Below, in pieces: positions 15,178 to 21,500 of a stretch of DNA of 29,539 bases; position 1 is the first letter of the stretch; each line of letters begins with the position of its first letter. Below the pieces are notes generated by a model. That model saw only the letters and a program-made list of their open reading frames with translations. It did not search any database and was not told the origin of the DNA. The translations under genes were made by a program, and so were the position numbers. Source of the stretch: a virus; IMG/VR virus record IMGVR_UViG_3300004369_000096, positions 1-29,539 of that record; one strand, given 5' to 3'.

Positions 15178-16017
15178 ATGGCATTTCAAGTCGATGATAT
15201 TGTAGTTGGCGGACAGATGAAAACTGGGACAGGAATTTGTCCTGCCACAGGAGAAGGTCCAGTAAAAGTTAATGGATCTTCCATGATCGAAGGACCTGTT
15301 GTGATTGGTAATCCCACAACATTTCCATATCCATACGGAGCATTGAACGTTGGACCATTGGTGAATAGTGATGCACCAACTCCTATTGTTCCTGGTGGAT
15401 TGTGCTTCGGAATCAACAATCCATATTCATTCTCTGTGTCTGGGCCATCTGCACTGATGGGTAACGTTGATGTCCAGGGAAATGTTACTGCTGCCATTAA
15501 TGTTCAGGCACAAGGAGATGTGATTGGAAATTGTGGAAGACATCTTCTTTCATTGAAAAAAGATCTTCCTTTTGACATGCCTCATCCCAATAAAAAGGGA
15601 TGGAGACTCCGCCATGTTTGTATTGAAGGACCTGAGATTGCCGTTTATTGTAGAGGAAGAGTTCCTGCAGACGGCATCATTCATCTTCCAGAATTTTGGG
15701 AAGGACTTGTAAATCCAGATGATATGTCTATTAACCTAACTCCTATTGGATGTTGGCAAGAACTTTTTGTCAAAGAGAAGCGTTGGGGAAAGCAGATTGT
15801 TGTGGCAAATAATGCAGGTGGCCCTATCAATGCTGACTATTATATTGTGGCACGTAGACTTGATGACGATCTTATTGTAGAATATGAAGGTGAATCTCAC
15901 GAAGATTATCCTGGTGGTAATGAAGGATATTCATTCAACTTTGAACATAACTATGTCGAAGGACTGATTCGAGACATGGTATCAGAAACCGTTAAAAACA
16001 TTGAGGAGAAAAATTAA
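15178..16017 (+). CDS. Virion structural protein with HP-RLRH-EGPE domain, copy 1
   Basis: A 279-residue protein with a good ribosome binding site (TAGGAG). Residues 1-130 are Gly, Pro and Val rich with short strand repeats (VKVNGSSMIEGPVVIGN; MGNVDVQGNVTAAINVQAQG). Residues ~132-250 are a compact domain beginning FDMPHPNKKGWRLRHVCIEG and continuing AVYCRGRV, LPEFWEGL, INLTPIGCWQEL and VEYEGESHEDYPG. Related domains (IDHP-KYLxH-VExP-LPxYF-LTPIG pattern) occur at the ends of phage fibres and bacterial repeat-rich surface proteins. The next gene carries a second copy. It follows the needle-like gene, where T4 encodes the PAAR tip gp5.4, so a tip or baseplate-periphery role is possible; I see no convincing PAAR motif. 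Its stop overlaps the next start (TAATG). Confidence 0.6.
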   Translation: MAFQVDDIVVGGQMKTGTGICPATGEGPVKVNGSSMIEGPVVIGNPTTFPYPYGALNVGPLVNSDAPTPIVPGGLCFGINNPYSFSVSGPSALMGNVDVQGNVTAAINVQAQGDVIGNCGRHLLSLKKDLPFDMPHPNKKGWRLRHVCIEGPEIAVYCRGRVPADGIIHLPEFWEGLVNPDDMSINLTPIGCWQELFVKEKRWGKQIVVANNAGGPINADYYIVARRLDDDLIVEYEGESHEDYPGGNEGYSFNFEHNYVEGLIRDMVSETVKNIEEKN

Positions 16018-16673
16018 TGGAATTTACACCAGGAAGTCGCCCAGACGGCCCCGATTGTACTGATCGTGCTGCATGGGGAGCAGCATCTACACTTAATCAA
16101 TACATCGCAAAGCAATTTATTAGATCTGAGGATGATTATCCTGCAGATGCATGTAGTCCATACTACTATTCCAGAGCACAAATTGACAACTTTCAAGTCA
16201 ATACTGCACTGACTGGTTCAGGAAATATTAACATCTCTGGCACAGTTTCAGCATCTGAAGTAACTGCTGGTGGTATTACTCTCACCTCAAGAAAAGCATT
16301 TGATATTCCTCACCCAACGAAAGAAGGATATCGACTTCGCCATATTTGTGTAGAGGGTCCAGAGTCTGCTGTTTATTTCCGTGGCAGAGTAACTAATAAG
16401 AAGGAAATTGTTTTACCCGATTACTGGAAAAAGTTAGTTGACTGGACTACAATTACTGTTAATTTGACTCCAGTTGGATCACATCAAAGTGTAATCGTAA
16501 AGCGTTTTGATGAACAAAAAATTTATCTTCAGTCAAATGGAGGTATTCCGATCGATTGTTTCTTCCATGTTTATGCAGAGAGGGCTGACGGAGAGAGACT
16601 GATCGCAGAGTATGAGGGTGAGACCTTTGAGGACTATCCAGGGGACAACAGTCAGTACACCTGCAACAAATAG
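16017..16673 (+). CDS. Virion structural protein with HP-RLRH-EGPE domain, copy 2
   Basis: A 218-residue paralogue of the preceding protein. The N-terminal ~90 residues differ: residues 1-60 are helical and acidic, then a strand repeat GSGNINISGTVSASEVTAGG. The shared domain spans ~95-210 (FDIPHPTKEGYRLRHICVEG, AVYFRGRV, LPDYWKKL, VNLTPVGSHQSV, AEYEGETFEDYPG). The order of all motifs matches copy 1, so the pair arose by domain duplication or exchange. Start and upstream stop share one base, giving tight translational coupling. It is the last gene of the late unit before the sigma70-promoter islet. The function is unknown beyond a likely virion role. Confidence 0.6.
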   Translation: MEFTPGSRPDGPDCTDRAAWGAASTLNQYIAKQFIRSEDDYPADACSPYYYSRAQIDNFQVNTALTGSGNINISGTVSASEVTAGGITLTSRKAFDIPHPTKEGYRLRHICVEGPESAVYFRGRVTNKKEIVLPDYWKKLVDWTTITVNLTPVGSHQSVIVKRFDEQKIYLQSNGGIPIDCFFHVYAERADGERLIAEYEGETFEDYPGDNSQYTCNK

Positions 16674-16674
16674 G

Positions 16675-16703
16675 TTGACACTGCCCCCGATCTGCCCTAT
16701 AAT
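16675..16703 (+). promoter_or_regulatory. Perfect sigma70 consensus promoter
   Basis: TTGACA (16675-16680), a 17-bp spacer and TATAAT (16698-16703) form an exact match to the bacterial housekeeping promoter. It begins 1 nt after the stop codon of the last structural gene. Initiation would be expected near 16710, leaving a very short leader before the ATG at 16727. Such promoters mark host-polymerase (early) transcription in T4-like cyanophages, in contrast to the NATAAATA late sites around it. Confidence 0.85.
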
Positions 16704-16726
16704 AAGCAGGTAAACAAACAAACCCC

Positions 16727-16909
16727 ATGCAAGAAGACTTCCTTTCCCGTTGCGTCGTTGATCCCGTCAAGCGCAAGTTCTATTTGTATTCTGAGCAGGG
16801 TGATGAGCGTGTCGTGGACTGCGAAACCGTGGATCAGTTCATGTCCGTGCTTGAACTTGTTCGTGATAAGTGTGATGAAAGCACTCTTGCTTATTCGAAT
16901 CCTCTCTGA
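16727..16909 (+). CDS. Small protein of unknown function, early-promoter driven
   Basis: A 60-residue acidic protein I cannot name. It reads as a strand-turn-strand start (SRCVVDPVKRKFYLYSEQGD) followed by an amphipathic helix (VDQFMSVLELVRDKCDES). It lies directly behind the perfect sigma70 promoter and is followed by a terminator-like hairpin at 16934-16963, so it may be a self-contained early transcription unit. GC content looks higher than in the neighbouring islet genes. The Shine-Dalgarno is weak. Confidence 0.6.
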   Translation: MQEDFLSRCVVDPVKRKFYLYSEQGDERVVDCETVDQFMSVLELVRDKCDESTLAYSNPL

Positions 16910-16933
16910 CCAAAATTGACTTTTAATTCCATT

Positions 16934-16963
16934 TTTGGCGGGAAAAAATCCCGGCAAATTTTT
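16934..16963 (+). terminator. Rho-independent terminator
   Basis: TTTGGCGGGA and TCCCGGCAAA pair in a 10-bp stem with one G-G mismatch around an AAAAA loop, followed by five T. It lies 24 nt after the small gene at 16727 and would end the transcript from the sigma70 promoter. Confidence 0.6.
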
Positions 16964-16986
16964 CATTCTGTAGGGTTTTCAAACAT

Positions 16987-17142
16987 ATGAGACCAGAAAC
17001 ACGTAAATCAATGGAAATGCTGTTTTCCGCAAAATGGAATGTTCCAAAAGCAGCAGAAAATTGCAATTTGTCTTGGAAGGAAATGAAAATCACATTTAAT
17101 GAATATTGTGCTTTTCATCCTCCAACTTATAAACCTGAATAG
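16987..17142 (+). CDS. Small conserved-looking protein, 51 residues
   Basis: The frame ATG (16987) to TAG (17142) encodes 51 residues: a helix-rich start (MRPETRKSMEMLFSAKWN), then VPKAAENCNLSWKEMKITFN and a C-terminal FHPPTYKPE. The middle reads like a small helix-turn-helix (KAAENCNLSWKEMK), which could bind nucleic acid, but nothing more specific can be supported. A TAGGG ribosome binding site lies 11 nt upstream. It sits between a terminator and tRNA-Leu in the islet. The regular composition and ribosome binding site argue that it is real despite its size. Confidence 0.55.
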   Translation: MRPETRKSMEMLFSAKWNVPKAAENCNLSWKEMKITFNEYCAFHPPTYKPE

Positions 17143-17148
17143 GTTTTT
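17131..17148 (+). terminator. Weak terminator-like hairpin before tRNA-Leu
   Basis: AAACCT and AGGTTT form a 6-bp stem with a GAAT loop, followed by two further T. It overlaps the stop codon of the 51-residue gene. It may be a weak terminator or a processing site before the tRNA. Confidence 0.3.
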
Positions 17149-17150
17149 AT

Positions 17151-17234
17151 GGGACGGTGGCGGAAGTGGTAGACGCACCAGACTTAAAATCTGTTGGGAG
17201 TATTCCCGTGGGGGTTCAAGTCCCCCTCGTCCTA
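17151..17234 (+). tRNA. tRNA-Leu (anticodon UAA)
   Basis: An 84-nt class II tRNA. The acceptor stem GGGACGG pairs with TCGTCCT (two G-U), the D-arm reads GCGGAAGTGGTAGACGC, the anticodon loop CTTAAAA gives UAA (17185-17187), a long variable arm (GGGAGTATTCCC) follows, and the T-arm is GGGGG-TTCAAGT-CCCCC. CCA is not encoded. It reads UUA codons. Confidence 0.93.
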
Positions 17235-17237
17235 TTG

Positions 17238-17255
17238 CCCTAAATATTCTTAGGG
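17238..17255 (+). other. Hairpin between tRNA-Leu and the next gene
   Basis: CCCTAA and TTAGGG form a 6-bp stem with loop ATATTC, three nt after the tRNA. There is no T-tract, so it is more likely a processing or translation-control element than a terminator. Its 3' arm contains AGGG, the only Shine-Dalgarno-like sequence of the following gene, so folding could mask it. Confidence 0.35.
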
Positions 17256-17256
17256 T

Positions 17257-17544
17257 ATGGAAGAACCCATGAAATACCGCATAGATACAACATATGCTTG
17301 GTATGATCACCACGATGGAAGTGTTGTGATATTGGTTTATTTTATTCAAAATATTCCATTTACATTTGATGAACTTCCTGAAATTGCAAATAACTGCCCA
17401 GAAGTAGTTAAAGTTGCTGATAGTGAAAGAAGGTGGACTCCAGAAGAAATGTACAGGGCATCAATGTACTTGATGTTAGAAGAATGTCACCCAATGTTGT
17501 ATGAACTGGAATTAGAAAATCCAGAACTATTACCTGTAGATTGA
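17257..17544 (+). CDS. Small acidic protein of unknown function
   Basis: A 95-residue protein that I do not recognise by function. It begins with a strand region (YRIDTTYAWYDHHDGSVVIL, then VYFIQNIPFTF), followed by acidic helices (ELPEIANNCPEVVKVADSER; TPEEMYRASMYLMLEECHPM) and ends ENPELLPVD. A second in-frame ATG at 17269 (MKYRIDTTYAWY) is an equally good start and would place AGGG further upstream. It is flanked by the two tRNA genes in the islet. Well-balanced composition and ordered secondary structure support a real gene. Confidence 0.6.
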   Translation: MEEPMKYRIDTTYAWYDHHDGSVVILVYFIQNIPFTFDELPEIANNCPEVVKVADSERRWTPEEMYRASMYLMLEECHPMLYELELENPELLPVD

Positions 17545-17554
17545 CATAAGACAA

Positions 17555-17626
17555 GCCACCGTAGCATAACGGTGATGCAGTGCTCTTGTAAAGCAAAGAT
17601 TGCTGGTTCAAATCCAGTCGGTGGCT
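17555..17626 (+). tRNA. tRNA-Thr (anticodon UGU)
   Basis: A 72-nt tRNA with a perfect acceptor stem GCCACCG/CGGTGGC, D-arm GCATAACGGTGATGC, anticodon loop CTTGTAA giving UGU (17587-17589), and T-arm GCTGG-TTCAAAT-CCAGT. CCA is not encoded. It reads ACA codons. Antisense reading frames across it are artefacts. Confidence 0.93.
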
Positions 17627-17641
17627 TATAAAGGAGAAAAA

Positions 17642-17806
17642 ATGAAAATAAATCTGTGGTACTGTAAACATATGAACATGTGGCGTTGGACTCTTGTCGA
17701 TGACCGTCGCCCAGTATCAAGAATGGAATCTGGACAACAGTCAGATCTTCGTGTTGCAATGAGTGATGTTGCAAACACAGTAGAGTATATGTTAGAATCA
17801 AGATAA
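17642..17806 (+). CDS. Small protein of unknown function, 54 residues
   Basis: The start at 17642 is chosen because AAGGAG lies 6 nt upstream (17630-17635); a longer frame from 17600 would begin inside tRNA-Thr. The product is 54 residues: an aromatic N-terminus (INLWYCKHMNMWRWTLVDDR) and a helical C-terminus (QQSDLRVAMSDVANTVEYML). No family can be named. It lies between tRNA-Thr and the Mom-like gene. One could ask whether it assists the next gene as Com assists Mom in phage Mu, but Com has a zinc-finger cysteine set and this protein has a single cysteine. Confidence 0.6.
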   Translation: MKINLWYCKHMNMWRWTLVDDRRPVSRMESGQQSDLRVAMSDVANTVEYMLESR

Positions 17807-17825
17807 AGTAAGTAATTATACTCAA

Positions 17826-18440
17826 GTGAAAGATGATTTTTACATAGATAGAGTTAGTAAAGATGATATTAAAGATTTACTTTATACCCATCATTACTTA
17901 AAAGACGAATCTAAAGATTTTAAATCAGGGTATAATTATGGACTTTTCAAACGTACAGAGTGGGAATGTCCTCTTAGGATTGGCAAGTGCCTTGCTGCTT
18001 GCATTTTTACTGGCCTCCCTGTTCCAGAGATTGCCAGAGGAGCATTCGGGTTAGAAAGAAATCAACAAGAAGGTCTATTTGAACTTTCAAGACTTTGTGT
18101 TGATCCAGAAATTCAGAAAGAAGAATATAACATAACGTCTTGGTTCGTAAGTCGTTGTATCAAGAGGTTCCGTAAAGATGCGGATGTTCGTGCTATTCTT
18201 AGTTATGCTGACTCTGCTCACCATAGTGGAATTATATACCGTGCTTGTAATTTCAAGTATTACGGGTTGACGGATTCTAAAAAGGATTTTTACTATTCTG
18301 ATGGCACCAAACATTCACGGGGAAGTGTCAAAGGTGTTGATGGTGAATGGCGCGATAGAAGTAGAAAATATAGATATTTGATGGTCTTTGATAAGTCACT
18401 AAAGGTCTTGTGGAATGAGGAAAAGTATGGTAATATATAA
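17826..18440 (+). CDS. Mom-like GNAT-family DNA modification protein
   Basis: A 204-residue protein resembling phage Mu Mom, a GNAT-fold enzyme that converts adenine in DNA to a carbamoylmethyl form and so protects against restriction. Features in order: THHYLKDESKDF, the early H-H motif; LAACIFTGLPVPEIARGAFG, the GNAT strand and loop; LFELSRLCVDPE, the core strand pair; YNITSWFVSRCIKRFRK, the helix after the cofactor site; ILSYADSAHHSGIIYRACNF, matching the Mom SYAD-GH-GTIYxAxN segment; and a Lys/Arg-rich C-terminus. It starts with GTG at 17826, with no clear Shine-Dalgarno. The nearest signal downstream is a strong terminator. Cofactor and chemistry cannot be read from sequence. It is the last gene of the islet. 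Confidence 0.7.
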   Translation: MKDDFYIDRVSKDDIKDLLYTHHYLKDESKDFKSGYNYGLFKRTEWECPLRIGKCLAACIFTGLPVPEIARGAFGLERNQQEGLFELSRLCVDPEIQKEEYNITSWFVSRCIKRFRKDADVRAILSYADSAHHSGIIYRACNFKYYGLTDSKKDFYYSDGTKHSRGSVKGVDGEWRDRSRKYRYLMVFDKSLKVLWNEEKYGNI

Positions 18441-18460
18441 ATGTGTGAAGGAAGTGCGAA

Positions 18461-18491
18461 AAGGGTGACCTCTTTGAGGTTGCCCTTTTTT
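18461..18491 (+). terminator. Strong rho-independent terminator closing the islet
   Basis: AAGGGTGACCTC pairs with GAGGTTGCCCTT through 12 bp (two G-U) around a TTT loop, and a run of T follows. It lies 20 nt after the Mom-like gene and just before the next late promoter. Confidence 0.85.
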
Positions 18492-18496
18492 CTTAT

Positions 18497-18504
18497 GATA
18501 AATA
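18497..18504 (+). promoter_or_regulatory. Late promoter (GATAAATA) before the 1964-residue gene
   Basis: GATAAATA carries the late-promoter core. It lies between the islet terminator and the ATG at 18535, 30 nt upstream, restarting late transcription after the islet. Confidence 0.65.
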
Positions 18505-18534
18505 ATCCATAACAGAACTTATAGTGCAAATAAG

Positions 18535-21500
18535 ATGGGTCTTTCCAGGTTAGATAATTTTCTGAAGTCATCCAGAGGGACTATTCTCTATGTTAACCCA
18601 AATGACTTAGATTCTACAGATAGTATTGAAAACCAAGGTAATTCACTGACTCGTCCATTTAAGACGATTCAGAGAGCTCTGATGGAAGCAGCAAGATTTT
18701 CCTATCAGAGAGGACTTAATAATGATAGATTTGGAAAGACTACAATCTTGGTTTATCCTGGTGATCACATTGTTGATAACAGACCAGGTTATATTCCGGA
18801 TGGACTGAATAATTACCGAACAAGAGCGGGGGCGATTACTAATGATCTTCCTCCATTCGACCTAACCTCAAACTTAAGTTTAGAATCTCCAGACAATGAA
18901 CTCTATAAGCTTAATAGTATACATGGTGGTGTAATCGTTCCAAGAGGAACTTCATTAGTCGGTCTTGATCTCCGTAAGACAAAGATTAGACCAAAATATG
19001 TTCCAGATCCCGTTAATGATAATATTGAAAGATCTACCATCTTCAGAATCACCGGTGCTTGCTATTTCTGGCAGTACAGTATGTTTGATGCAGATCCTAA
19101 CGGTGTCTGCTATAAGGATTATACAAAGAACACTTTCGTACCTAACTTTTCACATCACAAACTGTCCTGCTTTGAATATGCAGATGGCACAAACAATGTA
19201 GAAATCAATGATACCTTCCAGCAGTATTCTACGACCCGTACTGATCTGGACATGTATTATGAAAAGATCAGTCTTGTTTATGGACAATCATCTGGACGTG
19301 CAATTTCTCCAGATTATCCAAGTGCTGGTCTTGATATTCAAACCAAGATTGATGAATATCGTATCGTTGGATCAACTGGTGCTTCTGTTGGAATCTCAAG
19401 CATCAAAGCAGGTGATGGCGTAACTTCATCTTCCACGATTACAGTAACCACAGACTCTGCTGTTGCTGGACTGGATGTTGATACTCCATTCCGTGTTTCT
19501 GGAGTAACTGCAGACAGCACGATCTATAATGGTCAGTTTGTTGTCTCCGAAAAAGTAGATAGCACAAATATCAAGTACATTGTTCAAAATGCTCCAAATA
19601 ATCCATTACCATCTACTACTGGAGCTTCATTAGTTCTGCAATCTGATACCGTTACTTCTGCATCACCATATATCTTCAACATCTCTCTGAGATCTGTTTT
19701 TGGTATGTGTGGACTCCATGCAGATGGAAGCAAAGCATCTGGATTCAAATCTGTTGTTGTTGCACAATTTACTGGTATTGGTCTGCAAAAAGACGACAAA
19801 GCATTTGTCAAGTATAATTCATCTACAGGAATCTACGAAGACAACACTGTCTCTGGTAATGAGACTCTGAGTACAGACTCCAGAGCCGTTTTCAAACCAC
19901 AATATAGAAACTTCCACATCAAAGCATCGAATAATTCATTTATTCAGTGCGTTTCTATCTTCGCAATTGGATATGCAGAGCATTTCATTGCTGAAAGTGG
20001 TGGTGATATGTCAATCACCAACTCCAACTCTAACTTTGGTGCAAAAGCACTGATTGCAGATGGATTTAGAGATGTGGCATTCCCTCAAGATGATAAAGGA
20101 TATATCACACACATTATTCCCCCAAAAGAAGTTCCTTTAGCAGAATCTTCAATTGAATTTGATGCTATTGATGTTCTGAAGACTCTTCCATCAGGATATT
20201 CTTCTGTTGGTGTTGGTTCGACTGGTAACCTCTATCTGTATGGTAGAACAAACAAGGACGTTCCACCAGAAAACGTAATTGATGGTTATAGAATTGGCGC
20301 AAAAGGAAATGACGAACTGAAAGTTCTTGTATCTTCTACTGAGTATAAGGCACGTATCGTCATGCCTAACTCTCAGTCAAGTTCCGAAAAGATCTTTGCC
20401 GTCAATAGAAGTGCCACAGGTATTAATAGTATTGGTGTTTATAGTGATGGTGGAGCAGACAATGTTATTACTCTGACAGCATCTCACTCTTTCTTATCAG
20501 GTGAATCTGTTCGTATTATTAGTGATAGTGGACAACTTCCCGATGGAATTGAAGCAAATAGAGTTTATTATGTTCAAACAACTGGACTTGCTGCAAACAA
20601 TATTAAACTTGCTAAGACATTCCAAGATTCTTTAAGTGGTTCAAATCCACTTACAATTAATGAAAAAGGTGGAATTTTAAAAATTGTAAGTAGAGTCACT
20701 GACAAGAATGCTGGTGATATTGGCCACCCAATCCAATATGACACTACCAACTCTCAGTGGTATATTAAGGTATCTACTGCATCAAGTGACAATACTCTCT
20801 ATCCAATTGTAGTTGGATTTGGTTCTACTGGATTTGGTGTATCAACTCCAAGAACATTCTTCAAGAGAAGATCTGATAATAGAAATGCTACTGACACTCT
20901 CTATAGAATTAGATATGTCATTCCTGCATCCTCTGGTGGAACTGTTGCAAGACCTCCTGTTGAAGGATTTGTTCTTCAAGAATCCAACATAGGTATTGGA
21001 ACTGCAAATTCAGAGATTCAAACATATTTTGGTAGTGGATCAATTTCCAATATCAATCAACAGAGAAACTTTAGATTTATTGCCAACGCAACATATTCAA
21101 ATGGTGTTGCAAGTTTTGTAACTGAACTCCCACATGACCTGTCTGTTGGTTCCAAAGTTCAAATCGTAAATGTAACCAGTGCTAACAACACAACTGGTGC
21201 AGGTAACTCTGGATTTAACTACACAGTAGATGTCACTGGCATTACCAGTGCTAAGATGTTTACTACAGGTATCGGAACAGATCCTGGAGCATTTAGTAAT
21301 GATACTTCCACCAGAACGACTGCACTTCCTTTCTTCAAAAAGAAAGAATTTGCAGATTCTCTCTACATCTATAGAACTGAGGAAGCTCAGGAGTATAAAG
21401 TTGGTGAGCAAGATGGTATTTACTACATTACTGTTCTTACTACAAACGAAAAACCAACATTATCTCCATTTAATAACGAGAAGTATTCGCAACCAGTTGT

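Noticed and set aside
15178-15570. PAAR-type spike tip domain in the first paralogue
   Set aside because: Position suggests it, but the usual PAAR motif and metal-binding His/Cys pattern are not visible.
16916-16921. TTGACT as a second sigma70 -35 element
   Set aside because: Bases at 17-18 nt spacing (CGGGAA) bear no resemblance to a -10 box, and the site leads into a terminator stem.
17008-17349. Minus-strand frame of 113 residues
   Set aside because: It crosses tRNA-Leu in antisense (GRGGLEPPREYSQ) and opposes a better plus-strand gene.
17541-17570. TTGACA before tRNA-Thr as a promoter
   Set aside because: The best -10 at correct spacing (GCATAA or CATAAC) is poor and lies inside the tRNA.
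17817-17822. TATACT as -10 for the Mom-like gene
   Set aside because: Only three bases separate it from the GTG start, and no -35 is visible.
17487-17825. Minus-strand frame of 112 residues
   Set aside because: It reads antisense through tRNA-Thr; the PPTGFEPAIFALQ segment is the classic artefact of translating a tRNA backwards.
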